This document shows, piece by piece, positions 37,237 to 45,571 of a DNA stretch of 53,033 nucleotides (positions are counted from its first letter, which is position 1; every line of letters begins with the position of its first letter). The DNA is from an archaeon (lineage in GTDB: Archaea > Nanobdellota > Nanobdellia > Woesearchaeales > ARS49), in NCBI GenBank assembly GCA_020051845.1, contig JAGVQG010000050.1:1-53033 (forward strand). Reading direction: 5' to 3'. The notes beneath the pieces were generated by a model that was given only the letters and a program-made list of their open reading frames with translations, did no database searches and was not told the DNA's origin. Both the position numbers and the translations under genes were made by a program.

Positions 37237-39041
37237 CAGTACTTGCTCCTCAGCACGAGTTTTGGATAGATGCCCATGGCCTTGAACTCGTCAAGCATAA
37301 GCTTGAACGCGTAGGCGATCTCGATGTCGTTGACCTCGCTGTGGTCTCCGCACGTCGGGCAGTAGCGTTTGTTCTTGTATGGGTCGTGTATGGCGATGAT
37401 TCCGCATTCCTCGCATACTGGGACCACGGTCTTGTCGGAGTCGAAGCGCTCCTTGAGGAGCATCGACGCGCCGTGCGCGACGAAGGTGTCCTTCTCCATC
37501 TCTCCCAGCCTCAATCCGCCTTCCTTGGCGCGACCTTCTGTTGGCTGGCGCGTGAGCAGTTGGATCGGACCGCGTGCGCGGCTGTGGATCTTGTTCGCGA
37601 CCATGTGTTTGAGTCTCAGGTAGTACATGTTGCCGATGAATATCTTGGATTGCATCATCTCGCCGGTCTCGCCGTTGTAGACCCTCTCGGTCCCGTTCTC
37701 GTGGAATCCGAGCGATGCGAGTTCCTTGCGCAGGTCGTCTTCCTTCTCCGAGGCGAAGATGGTGCCGTCGACGTAGCGGCCGCTGAGCGCGCCCACTTTT
37801 CCGCCGACCAGTTCGACCAGGTGCGAGATCGTCATACGCGACGGGATTCCGTGCGCCGAGAAGATCAGGTCCGGCTTGATTCCGTTGGCCGTGAATGGCA
37901 TGTCCGCTTCGGGCACGATGATGCCGACGACTCCCTTCTGGCCGTGGCGTGACGTGAACTTGTCGCCGATCTCCGGCATGCGCGTCTCGCGCAGCCTGAC
38001 CTGGACTAGCTTGTTGCCTTCCTCGTTCTCCGTGAGGAGCACGAAGTCGACCACGCCTTCCTCGCCGTGGCGCAATGCGACGCTTGATTCGCGCCTGATG
38101 TTGCTCGCGAGGCTGTATTCCTCGAGAGATGATAGGAACCTTGGAGGTGAGGTCTTTCCGATTATGACGTCGTCCTCGTGCACCTTTGCTTCGGGATAGA
38201 CGATGCCGTCTCCCTCGAGGAGCCTGTAGTCCTTCTCGGATTTGTAGCCCTTGACTTCCTTGTCAGGGACGCTGACCTCGTCCATGAGACCGCCTGAGTA
38301 GCGTAATTCCTCGGCCTGGGCAGGCCTGAAATATGTCGAGCGTCCGAATCCGCGCTGGATCGAACCCTCGTTGATGACGACCGCGTCCTCGATCGTGTAT
38401 CCGCGGAAGCTCATTATGGCGACGACGATGTTCTGTCCTGCCGGGTGCTTCTCGTAGTGCGCGATGTCGTGCATTATCGTGTTGACGATCGGCTTCTGAG
38501 GGGTGTGCATCAGGTTGACGTCCATGTCCATGCGCACGTTGAAGTTCGCGGCGTAGAATCCGACGGACTGCTTCTGGTTCTTCGAACCGATGATGATACG
38601 TGAGCTTGCCATGTGGTTGGCGTACGGCACTAGCGCCGTGACGAGGCCGACCATTGCGACCGGTGAGATCTCCAGGTGGGTGTGCTCGTGCGTGACTTCC
38701 GCTTCGTCGAAGGCGACGAGGCAGTCCTCTTCCTCTGCGGCGTCGAGATATTCTATGACGCCCTGTTCGACCAGGTCTGTCCAGGTTATCTCGTTCTTCT
38801 GCAGCTGCTTGACGTGCTTATCGGTGAGCATGGGCATGCCGTCCTTGACGACGATGAGCGGGCGTCTTGCGCGGCCGCGTCCTGCTTCGATGAGCACCTG
38901 GTTGGAGTCCTTGTCGTGGTGGACGTTGACCGAGTTGCTTATGGCGCCCTTGCGGCGCTCGGCGCGCACCTGCTGCGCGTAGTGTGGGGCATCGTCGGTG
39001 AATCCGACGAACTTGCCGTTGAGGAAGACTTCAGTGTGCAT
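37236..39041 (-). CDS. rpoB1: DNA-directed RNA polymerase subunit B' (Rpo2C)
   Basis: This 601-residue protein is the C-terminal half of the second-largest subunit. It includes the hybrid-binding region GQNIVVAIMSFRGYTIEDAVV, the basic catalytic lysine region KFTSRHGQKGVVG, and the C-terminal zinc ribbon (CEECG ... CPTCG) near 535-565. The split B'/B'' arrangement is found in many euryarchaea and some other archaea; elsewhere the two are fused. Its start lies 11 bases inside the rpoB'' end. Confidence 0.96.
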
Positions 39042-40518
39042 TGGGCCCCTCCTTGAGTCCTATCTCGCGCAACGCCCGGAGCACTTCTGCTTCGTCGGTG
39101 CGCGTCGTTATGCTGGCCATGAGCGCGAGGTTCTTGCGCAGGCCGATGTTCGTTCCTTCGGGTGTCTCGACAGGGCAGAGCCTGCCGAGGTGCGTCGGGT
39201 GCAGCTCACGGGCCTCGAAGTTCTCCTGCGAGGCCGACAGCGGGCTGACCACTCGCTGAAGGTGTGAAAGTGTGTTCAGGTTGTTGAGGCGCTGGATGCG
39301 CTGGCTGATGCCCTTTCTTGCGCCGACCCAGTTGCCCGTGGCCATCGAGCTGTAGATCCTCGAGGTGAGGAGCTTGTCGCGGATGATGACCTTGATGCTC
39401 GGGAACTTGCCGCGTTTCACCAGGCGCTGGAAGTTGTAGAGCAGGTCGCCGATGAGGACCTTCAGGTTGACCCTGAATAGGTCTCCGAGAAGGTCGTCGC
39501 TGAGCTTGAGGCGCTTGTTGCCGTAGTGGTCCTTGTCGTCGGCAGGCAGTGCGCCGCTTTCGACGAGTATGAACTTGTGGAGCATCTTGCAGAGGTTGAG
39601 CGCCTTTGCCGCGCGGTGCTCCGTGCCGATGCCTATGTGGGGCAGCAGGTAGCGGTCGAGTATGTCTTCCATCCTTTCGAGGCGGACGTCCTTGGCCTGC
39701 GTGATGCCTATGCGCTTGGCTATCTGGTCGATGGCGTCCTCGGTTGTCTTGATGCCGACGAATTCGAAGAGGTTGATGAGCACGTCGTCGTACTGCTTGT
39801 CCAGCGATATCGTGGTCATTATCTCCTCGTCCTTGAGCAGGCCTAGGGCCTTGATTATGATGACGAGCGGCACGCGCTTGACTCGGGTGAAGGTGAGGTA
39901 GAACACGCCGTCCTTGCCCTTCTCGATGGTGTGCGGGATCTTGTAGCTGCCCGCTTCCGAGAATAGCTTGGCGACCAGTCCGTCCTTCCAGTCGGTGACC
40001 ATGCAGACGTTGCTTGCGAGGTCTTCGACGGTGATGAGCACTCTTTCCGTGCCGTTGATTATGAAGTATCCACCGGGGTCGTCAGGGTCCTCGCCCTTCT
40101 CGATGAGCTCTTCGCGGTTCATGTTGGCGAGGTGGCAGACGTTGCTCTTGAGCATGACCGGCAGCGAACCTATCTGGGTCGTGAAGCTTTCGCGCTGGAC
40201 GTCGTTGACGTGGGCGCTGACTTCGATGTAGACTGGCGCGGCGTAGCTGATCTTGCGCAGGCGCGCCTCGACAGGGTAGATCGGACGCTTGCTTCCGTCC
40301 GCTTCCGTGATCTCGGGCTTGGTCACCCAGATCTTGTCGAGCTTGATCCTGAAGGAGTCGACGTTCGGAGGGATGATGGTCGGTTCTATGACCTTGTTCT
40401 CCTCGAGTATCACCTGGAGCTCATGGTCGACGAAATTGTTGAAGCTCTCGATGGCGGAACGCACGAGGCTGTTCTCCTCGAAATACTTCTTTATGAGCAG
40501 AGGCGAATAGTTAGCCAT
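39031..40518 (-). CDS. rpoB2: DNA-directed RNA polymerase subunit B'' (Rpo2N)
   Basis: This 495-residue protein is the N-terminal half of the second-largest subunit, with lobe and protrusion segments such as GYFIINGTERVLITVEDLASN and the fork region ending ARELHPTHLGRLCPVETPEGTNIGLRKNLA. It overlaps rpoH by eight bases and rpoB' by 11. No frameshift is visible. Confidence 0.96.
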   Translation of the reverse strand: MANYSPLLIKKYFEENSLVRSAIESFNNFVDHELQVILEENKVIEPTIIPPNVDSFRIKLDKIWVTKPEITEADGSKRPIYPVEARLRKISYAAPVYIEVSAHVNDVQRESFTTQIGSLPVMLKSNVCHLANMNREELIEKGEDPDDPGGYFIINGTERVLITVEDLASNVCMVTDWKDGLVAKLFSEAGSYKIPHTIEKGKDGVFYLTFTRVKRVPLVIIIKALGLLKDEEIMTTISLDKQYDDVLINLFEFVGIKTTEDAIDQIAKRIGITQAKDVRLERMEDILDRYLLPHIGIGTEHRAAKALNLCKMLHKFILVESGALPADDKDHYGNKRLKLSDDLLGDLFRVNLKVLIGDLLYNFQRLVKRGKFPSIKVIIRDKLLTSRIYSSMATGNWVGARKGISQRIQRLNNLNTLSHLQRVVSPLSASQENFEARELHPTHLGRLCPVETPEGTNIGLRKNLALMASITTRTDEAEVLRALREIGLKEGPNAH

Positions 40519-40765
40519 TTGTCACCCTCCTATAGAATAGGGAATTTCCCGAGTGCGGGTTTTCGCGTGTTATCTTGATGATGTCGCCTTCCTTCACGTC
40601 GAGGTGTTGGATGGCGGGATCCGAGCTGAGTATCTTCGGCAGTTCCTTTGCAGTGATGGAATAGTCCTTGAGAAGCTCTTCAGTGTCCTTCTCGCTCAGT
40701 TTTTTGTGTTCTGGGACGAGGTGGTGTTTCGTGACGTCGTACACGGTGGTTGTTTTCTTTGCCAT
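40511..40765 (-). CDS. rpoH: DNA-directed RNA polymerase subunit H (Rpo5)
   Basis: This 84-residue protein is the archaeal Rpo5/RpoH, related to eukaryotic RPB5 C-terminal domain. The signatures HHLVPEHKKLSEKD, ILSSDPAI and DVKEGDIIKITRENPHSGNSLFYRRV are all present. The ATG at 40765 lies only 11 bases after the 3' end of the tRNA-Lys gene, so its mRNA may be released by tRNA 3' processing. It opens the RNA polymerase operon. A longer frame would run into the tRNA and is excluded. Confidence 0.95.
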   Translation of the reverse strand: MAKKTTTVYDVTKHHLVPEHKKLSEKDTEELLKDYSITAKELPKILSSDPAIQHLDVKEGDIIKITRENPHSGNSLFYRRVTNG

Positions 40766-40776
40766 TGTCAGTGTAA

Positions 40777-40869
40777 CGGGGCGGACGGGACTTTCGGCCG
40801 TCATCGGCTTTCGAACCCGCAACCTGCTGGTTAAAAGCCAGATGCTCTACCAGGTTGAGCTACCGCCCC
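40777..40869 (-). tRNA. tRNA-Lys(TTT) with T-loop intron
   Basis: Read leftwards: acceptor stem GGGGCGG paired with CCGCCCC, D-arm stem GCTC/GAGC, anticodon loop CTTTTAA (anticodon TTT) on a CTGG/CCAG stem with a T-C mismatch at 27-43, variable loop of five, T-stem GCGGG/CCCGT with one G-T pair. The discriminator base is G and no CCA is encoded. The T-loop is split by 19 bases (40791-40809). Their removal gives the standard seven-base loop TTCGAAT and a 74-base mature tRNA. It ends 11 bases before rpoH. Confidence 0.9.
40791..40809 (-). other. 19-base tRNA intron at position 59/60 with bulge-helix-bulge motif
   Basis: Read leftwards: exon TTCG pairs with intron CGAA (central four-base helix). 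The 5' bulge is AAA and the 3' bulge is AGT, each three bases. The outer helix is the T-stem GGG/CCC, and the inner hairpin GCCG-ATGA-CGGC closes the intron. Cutting after the second base of each bulge releases exactly 19 bases and leaves the seven-base T-loop TTCGAAT. This is the canonical substrate of archaeal tRNA splicing endonuclease. Confidence 0.88.
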
Positions 40870-41190
40870 ATGATCGTTTTTCGCGAATTTGTGATTCTGA
40901 GACAGCGCTTTGGCTGGAAACAGTTAGGTTTGCTGAAGATTTTGGCCCCGACACCCGTGCTCCTCCGCTCGCTTCTTCACTCTACTGGTGATTATTAATA
41001 AAGGATAGTTCAGGGCTTAGGGGGTTATTTATAAATGTTTCGCTATTTTAGGCACAACTGCAGTTTTTGGCATTAGGATGGTTTGTCTCGTTTTGCTGCA
41101 CAACCAATATATAATGTGTTCAAGGGGCTGCTCGCGATGGATTCTCCAGTGGGGTATGTTATGAGTCATCTCGCAGGCAGACGCTGAGAA
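40870..41190. other. 321-base region without a gene, upstream of tRNA-Lys/rpo operon
   Basis: No coding gene is convincing here. It holds TATA-like elements at 41028-41035 (palindromic TTTATAAA), 40989-41000 and, on the plus strand, 41103-41113. The first two could serve the leftward tRNA-rpo transcript. Bases 40870-40985 are GC-rich and could be a long leader. A short structured transcript from about 41133 on the plus strand is possible but weak. Confidence 0.4.
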
Positions 41191-41724
41191 TTATCGTCTT
41201 TTTCCGCTGCCCATGAATGTTATGTCGAGCTCGTCGGCGGTCGTGCGCGGTTTGGCTTGTTTAGGTTCGTCCGCGTCATCGTCGTCATCACGGGCATTCA
41301 TCTGCGCCTTCGCCCTCGCGATGTCCCTGGCGTCCTCGAAGCTTGCCTTGTGCTTCATCACCTGGAGTTCCAGATCCCAGTAGGATGTCTGGTTGAATCG
41401 TGTGGTCCTGAACTTGTCCCTGAGCGTCGTCAGGTATTTCGACAATCTTTCGACGATGAATTCCTCGTCCTGCTTGAACCTTACGTTGACCACTCCGCCC
41501 AGCGGATCGTCGTCGTCGACGCTGTCCCTGTTGGCTGCTCTTAGCTTGTCGCGTATCTCGTTGAAGATCAGCTGAGCCTGGCCGTTGGGGTCCTTGATGT
41601 CGACCGCCTTGATGAGCGCCTTGTCTTTGCCGTCGTTTATTATCAGCTTGATTTCTACTGCTTGTGTCCTTGCGTTGCAGGTATGGATCTCGGCGGTCTT
41701 GAAGGAGACATCGACATTTCTCAT
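41191..41724 (-). CDS. Hypothetical protein with acidic C-terminal linker
   Basis: I do not recognise this 177-residue protein. The first 60 residues are strand-rich (VDVSFKTAEIHTC, AVEIKLIINDGKDKALIKAVD), and the middle is helical with an acidic stretch (SVDDDDPLGG). A low-complexity acidic/basic linker (about 143-160, DDDDDADEPKQAKP) leads to a short conserved-looking tail, LDITFMGSGKRR. Such a tail may contact nucleic acid or a partner protein. A TATA-like ACTTTAAAAG (41748-41757, leftwards) lies about 28 bases upstream. It is divergent from the 100-residue gene to its right. Confidence 0.6.
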   Translation of the reverse strand: MRNVDVSFKTAEIHTCNARTQAVEIKLIINDGKDKALIKAVDIKDPNGQAQLIFNEIRDKLRAANRDSVDDDDPLGGVVNVRFKQDEEFIVERLSKYLTTLRDKFRTTRFNQTSYWDLELQVMKHKASFEDARDIARAKAQMNARDDDDDADEPKQAKPRTTADELDITFMGSGKRR

Positions 41725-41801
41725 GGTCCTGCCGAACAGGCGGTTTCTTTTAAAGTTTGTGGGTCGTGTTCCGTCAATTCATTTCGTTTCTGGTGCATAA
41801 C

Positions 41802-41809
41802 TTTATATG
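41802..41809 (+). promoter_or_regulatory. TATA-like box for 41832 gene
   Basis: TTTATATG is centred 26 bases before the ATG at 41832. This supports that start and not the in-frame ATG at 41820, which would be too close. Confidence 0.5.
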
Positions 41810-41831
41810 TTTCGTGAACATGTCTTTTCCC

Positions 41832-42134
41832 ATGTTTGCCAAAGGCGACAATCTGGATGATGAATTGGCGCTGACGGATGAGGCCTTCAACATAACTAGT
41901 GTGGTTGCCGGCCAGCATGAGGATATCGCCAAGGAGTCTGCCCGTAGGACTGTCGAGTACATGATCCAGGTGTTCAATTGGAATTGGTTCAACACTCTTG
42001 CGTCAAAGCTTGGTTGTGCGACTAAGTATGAGGATAAGCGCAGGGCGGCGAACGGTCTTGCTCCGGGCTATGGTTATTTCGTCTATCGAGGGAAGATGGT
42101 GGTCTGTCCTAAACAGCAACAGGTCATTCAGTGA
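41832..42134 (+). CDS. Hypothetical small protein
   Basis: This 100-residue soluble protein is unrecognised. It has an acidic start (GDNLDDELALTDEAF), a helical middle rich in aromatic residues (YMIQVFNWNWFNTLASKLG) and a basic C-terminal part with GYGYFVYRGKMVV. The TATA box position favours the ATG at 41832, leaderless; an ATG at 41820 would add four residues. It is convergent with the DsbA-like gene, and the region between them is AT-rich with a T-run for each strand. Confidence 0.6.
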   Translation: MFAKGDNLDDELALTDEAFNITSVVAGQHEDIAKESARRTVEYMIQVFNWNWFNTLASKLGCATKYEDKRRAANGLAPGYGYFVYRGKMVVCPKQQQVIQ

Positions 42135-42152
42135 ATCCTGAGAAATAATTGA

Positions 42153-42184
42153 TAATAAGAAATAAAAAAATAAAATTTCTTTTC
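42153..42184. terminator. Bidirectional AT-rich terminator
   Basis: An A/T-rich stretch containing AAAAAAA (42164-42170) lies between the convergent 100-residue gene and the DsbA-like gene. On the minus strand the seven-T run directly follows the DsbA stop, a typical archaeal terminator. The plus strand ends in TTTCTTTT. Confidence 0.45.
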
Positions 42185-43000
42185 TTACGCCAGTTCAGGG
42201 TCGATCACTGCCTTGAACGCGCTGAAGGGCTGTGCGCCGCTGACTTCCTTGCCGTTGATGAAGAAGGCGGGCGTTCCCTGCACTCCTTCGCTCTGGCCCT
42301 GGGCAAAGTCTCCGTCGACGATCGTAGCCGTCTTGGGGTCCTTGATGCAGGTCTTGAACTTATCTACGTCCAGCTTCAGGTCTGTGGCGTACTGCACGAG
42401 GTTGTCGGCTGTGAGCGCCGGCGACTTCTCGAAGAGAATGTCGTGGTACTCCCAGAACTTGCCCTGGGCAGCTGCGCATTCAGATGCTATGGCTGCGGGC
42501 TTCGCGTTCGCGTGGAAGCTGAGCGGGAAGTGCCTGAATACCAGTGCCACGTCCTTGCCATAGGTTGTGCTGACCTGTTCGACTGTAGGGTTTGCGCGTT
42601 TGCAGTATGGGCACTCGAAGTCGGAGTATTCGACTATCAGCACCTTCGCGTTCTTGTCGCCGCGTATGTGGTCGGTCGGCCGTAGCTTTATGTCGACTAC
42701 GGTCGGAGCCTCGGGTTGTGTGGGTTGCGTCGGCGCCACTGCTGCGGCAGTTGGCGCGGTCGGCACGCTGGGTGCCGCCGTTCCCTTGTTGATCACATTG
42801 TTGACCAGCGAATAGTTCATGTAGAGCGATACTATCAGAAGCACCGCGAGAAGTATGCTGACGAGCATCCAGGATGTGTTGTTGTTGCCGATGGGTATTG
42901 GGCCGTGGCCTGGGTGGTGTGTATGCGCCTCGCGATGGATATGCGCCTCGTGGTGCACCTCGCGTTCGGGCTGATTTTCATGACTCTTGGATTCTTCCAT
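42185..43000 (-). CDS. DsbA-like thiol-disulfide oxidoreductase, membrane-anchored
   Basis: This 271-residue protein has a His-rich cytosolic start (residues 8-32), one membrane helix (about 44-66), a Pro/Ala/Thr linker (75-100) and a thioredoxin-fold domain. The active-site CPYC is at 130-133 in EYSDFECPYCKRA. The cis-proline region (GTPAFFINGKEV) and the inserted helical domain fit DsbA/BdbD-type proteins. It probably oxidises or isomerises disulfides of secreted proteins; several Cys-rich lipoproteins and surface proteins in this window are candidate substrates. The His-rich N-terminus may bind metal. A strong AAGGAGG ribosome-binding site precedes the ATG. Confidence 0.88.
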   Translation of the reverse strand: MEESKSHENQPEREVHHEAHIHREAHTHHPGHGPIPIGNNNTSWMLVSILLAVLLIVSLYMNYSLVNNVINKGTAAPSVPTAPTAAAVAPTQPTQPEAPTVVDIKLRPTDHIRGDKNAKVLIVEYSDFECPYCKRANPTVEQVSTTYGKDVALVFRHFPLSFHANAKPAAIASECAAAQGKFWEYHDILFEKSPALTADNLVQYATDLKLDVDKFKTCIKDPKTATIVDGDFAQGQSEGVQGTPAFFINGKEVSGAQPFSAFKAVIDPELA

Positions 43001-43246
43001 GATAAAACCTCCTTATGGTAATAGTGGCGACCAAAGGGCTGCATATTAATACTTTTCGCACCTGCAATATTATGATGTTATCACTGTTTTCGACGATATT
43101 GATCAGATCAGGATGGCGCTTGTTCGGCATTTCTGGTTCGGTCTTCATCACTTCAAGATGACAATCATCGCTAGATTTATTAACTTCAAAGCCATATACT
43201 TCCATTCCGGACGTGTGTTTTTGGGTGCTTTGGTGGGGGATTGCAG

Positions 43247-44029
43247 ATGCCTTACATATCGATAGATGGGGTGCTCATTTGGTACGAGGTCCACGGCAAG
43301 GGTGAGCCTTTGCTGTTCTTGCATGGTTGGACCGGGTCTATCTCCAGCTTCAAGCGCAATGTGCTCAAGAAGATAGCTCCCCATGCGCGTGTCATCCTTA
43401 TCGACTTGCCAGGCCATGGCCGTTCTGGTTGCATGCGTCCTACGGCCGAGCACCTGCGCAGGATCATCGACATCCTTCTTGACGGGATGTACATCGACAA
43501 GGTCACCATCGCAGGCCATTCCATGGGTGCTGTCGTGGCTTTGGACTACTCGCTCGCCCGTCCTGAGCGCGTCGAGAAGCTCATCCTCATCGAGCCGCAC
43601 ATCGAGTTCCCGACGTTGCTTTATCCTTTGCTTGTGCACAGCGTCCGTGTGCCTCTCTTGCGCTTCTTTTTGCATTCTCCCACTGGTCTGGGCATAACGC
43701 GACGCTACATGTTGTTGCGTGACCACTGGTATCGCGCTGATTTCTTCAGCAGGTCTCCGCGCGTGAACACCTTGCTTTCGCTTGATTATGTGGAGATGAT
43801 GCACAAGTGCTCCATCGAGAACAGGGGTGAGAAGCTGAAAGCCCTCGCTCAAAGATTGCACGTCGTCATCGGAAGCCTGACGCTAAAGAGCATCCGCAAG
43901 GGCGCTGCCTTGCTGCAGAAGACGATCGACGGCACAGCGATGCATGTCATAAGGGGCGCGGGCCATTTCCCGATAGATGAGAACAGGGACGCGACAGCGG
44001 CGGTGTTGCTCGCGATTATAGGGAGTTAG
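43247..44029 (+). CDS. Alpha/beta-hydrolase
   Basis: This 260-residue protein from the ATG at 43247 is a classical alpha/beta-hydrolase: HGWTG oxyanion region (26-30), nucleophile elbow GHSMGA (Ser92), an acidic residue after the following strand (LILIEPH) and the catalytic His in GAGHFPIDE near the end. A helical lid lies between about 130 and 190. The substrate is unknown; esterase or lipase activity is plausible. A GGTGGGGG ribosome-binding site precedes the start. Confidence 0.88.
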   Translation: MPYISIDGVLIWYEVHGKGEPLLFLHGWTGSISSFKRNVLKKIAPHARVILIDLPGHGRSGCMRPTAEHLRRIIDILLDGMYIDKVTIAGHSMGAVVALDYSLARPERVEKLILIEPHIEFPTLLYPLLVHSVRVPLLRFFLHSPTGLGITRRYMLLRDHWYRADFFSRSPRVNTLLSLDYVEMMHKCSIENRGEKLKALAQRLHVVIGSLTLKSIRKGAALLQKTIDGTAMHVIRGAGHFPIDENRDATAAVLLAIIGS

Positions 44030-44105
44030 GGACTAATGATGGTTACTTGAAATATCCTTATTCTGTCAAGCGATCATCAGTCTTATTTTTGCGATGAAGC
44101 AGTCT

Positions 44106-44699
44106 TCAAACGCGTTCTTGTACTCGGTTTTGAAGTCCGTCTAGCACCAGTGTCCAGAACGCTTCAGGGTTTCTTAACACTATGTGCCCTTTGACCGTTT
44201 GTTTTCCGACGTTTTCGTGTTTTTCGCGGAGCATCTGTATGAATTCTGATCTTTTGATGAATATTGGGTGTATTTTTTTCTTGTAGAGTAGCTCTTGTTC
44301 AGTGAACGAGTCTGTCCGTTCTCCTTTCTTGTTTATGATCATCAAGTCGATATCCGATCTCTCCGTTGCTTGATGCTTGGCCTGGCTTCCGAACAAGACG
44401 ACTATCTCCCCTTTGGCGTCGGACGCGATTGTCCTTATTATTGGATTGGTCTTGAGGAATTCTTCCTTTTCTTCGTTGGATGCTATGGATAGGTAGGATC
44501 TCACAGTGGGATGCGCCAGGTTCAGTGTCATCACCTTTGATTTGCCTATGCTGTCAATATTCACGAGTCCGTTCATCTTCTGTGCTTCTCTATGGAATGT
44601 GGCATAGGGTATGCTCAGTTTCTTGCTGAGGTCGTGCATGGTGAACCCTTTTGGATGGTTCTTTCCCAGGAAGCAGGTGATCTTCAGCTTGTTATCCAT
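44106..44699 (-). CDS. HTH-fused nucleotidyltransferase (MNT), stand-alone
   Basis: This 197-residue protein has an N-terminal winged HTH (residues 5-60, including MHDLSKKLSIPYATFHREAQ). A minimal nucleotidyltransferase domain carries VLFGSQAKHQATERSDIDLMI (catalytic GS and DxD). The usual Gly after the Lys of GSxxKG is a His here. A C-terminal extension follows. No HEPN gene is adjacent, unlike the pair at 12.4-13.4 kb, so it may be an orphan antitoxin or a DNA-binding regulator. The start sits about 27 bases from a TATA-like box in a region with two copies of a GTTATCCATA repeat. Confidence 0.82.
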   Translation of the reverse strand: MDNKLKITCFLGKNHPKGFTMHDLSKKLSIPYATFHREAQKMNGLVNIDSIGKSKVMTLNLAHPTVRSYLSIASNEEKEEFLKTNPIIRTIASDAKGEIVVLFGSQAKHQATERSDIDLMIINKKGERTDSFTEQELLYKKKIHPIFIKRSEFIQMLREKHENVGKQTVKGHIVLRNPEAFWTLVLDGLQNRVQERV

Positions 44700-44720
44700 A
44701 TTCGGGTAATGTTATCCATA
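44691..44720 (-). promoter_or_regulatory. Tandem 10-base operator candidate overlapping the MNT start
   Basis: The sequence GTTATCCATA occurs twice, at 44691-44700 and 44711-44720, with a 20-base period. Read leftwards, each contains TATGGATAAC and the second overlaps the start codon. Two helical turns of spacing and the start-codon position are typical of an autorepression site for the encoded HTH protein. The role is inferred. Confidence 0.5.
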
Positions 44721-44769
44721 ATTGATATATAAATCTATCTCGTGGTGGGTGTTGTCTCCACAGTTCCCC

Positions 44770-44777
44770 TTATATAC
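44770..44777 (+). promoter_or_regulatory. TATA-like box for the GTPase gene
   Basis: TTATATAC lies about 26 bases before the ATG at 44800 and defines a leaderless start. Its neighbourhood also holds the promoter of the divergent nucleotidyltransferase gene. Confidence 0.5.
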
Positions 44778-44799
44778 CCCTCCCTATTCTATAATTGTT

Positions 44800-45543
44800 A
44801 TGCGTAATTATTGGAAGATCGTGAAGAAGGTCATCGGCAAGTCGGATGTCATACTGATATTGCTGGATTCGCGCATGGTTCCCGAGTCGCGCAACAAGGA
44901 CATCGAGGCGAATGTCATAGCGACCGGCAAACCGTTCATTTATGTCCTCACGAAGTGCGATCTGATAAGCAAGGCCGAGTCAGAGGTCCTCAAGCGCGAC
45001 TTCAACCCCTGCGTCTTCGTCTCAGCGACAAAATATCACGGTCTGAACCTTTTGCGTGAACGCATCAATATCCTCGCTACCAGGGCTCACATAAAGCGCG
45101 CCAAGACCCGCGTCGGTGTGCTTGGTTATCCCAATGTCGGCAAGTCTTCATTGATCAACGCGATGACAGGGCGCAGCTCGGCGCAGACGAGCATCGTGAG
45201 CGGGCATACGAAAGCGATGAAGTATGTGGCAGTGGAGAATTTGTTGTTCGTCGACACTCCTGGAATCATCCCATTGGGCGAACGAGGCGATATCGCCAAC
45301 GCATTGATAGGCGCTGTCGACTTCAGCAAGGAGACGGATCCGGATCTCGTGGTGATGCTGCTTTTCGATCGTTTCCCTGGACGGCTCGAGAAGTTCTACG
45401 GTGTCGAGACAGATGAGGATAGGGAAGTGATCATCGAGCGCGTCGCCTTGAAGCGTAATATCATCAAGCGTGGCGGCGTGGCTGACATCAAGCGCGCTTC
45501 AGTCATGATACTGAAAGACTGGCAGACTGGGAAGATCAAGTGA
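44800..45543 (+). CDS. Circularly permuted GTPase (YlqF/RbgA-like)
   Basis: This 247-residue protein has the GTPase motifs in permuted order: G4 TKCD (51-54), G5 SAT (75-77), then G1 GYPNVGKSS (109-117), G2 near a Thr-rich segment (QTSIVSGHTK) and G3 DTPG (about 153). This is the circular permutation of the YlqF/YawG family, whose members mature ribosomal subunits. A C-terminal helical region is short. The ATG at 44800 is leaderless (TATA at 44770-44777). The archaeal role is probably large-subunit assembly. Confidence 0.88.
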   Translation: MRNYWKIVKKVIGKSDVILILLDSRMVPESRNKDIEANVIATGKPFIYVLTKCDLISKAESEVLKRDFNPCVFVSATKYHGLNLLRERINILATRAHIKRAKTRVGVLGYPNVGKSSLINAMTGRSSAQTSIVSGHTKAMKYVAVENLLFVDTPGIIPLGERGDIANALIGAVDFSKETDPDLVVMLLFDRFPGRLEKFYGVETDEDREVIIERVALKRNIIKRGGVADIKRASVMILKDWQTGKIK

Positions 45544-45571
45544 TGATTGTTTTGTGTATTGATTTTATTGA

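Noticed and set aside
40870-40985. Second tRNA or 5S-like gene in the GC-rich stretch upstream of tRNA-Lys
   Set aside because: I could not fold a cloverleaf: there is no T-loop TTCRA in a stem context and no matching acceptor arms on either strand.
42978-43205. 75-codon minus-strand ORF upstream of the DsbA-like gene
   Set aside because: It overlaps the DsbA start and its ribosome-binding site, has no TATA-like box at the right distance and shows no recognisable sequence. The DsbA promoter (TATTAATAT near 43050) lies inside it.
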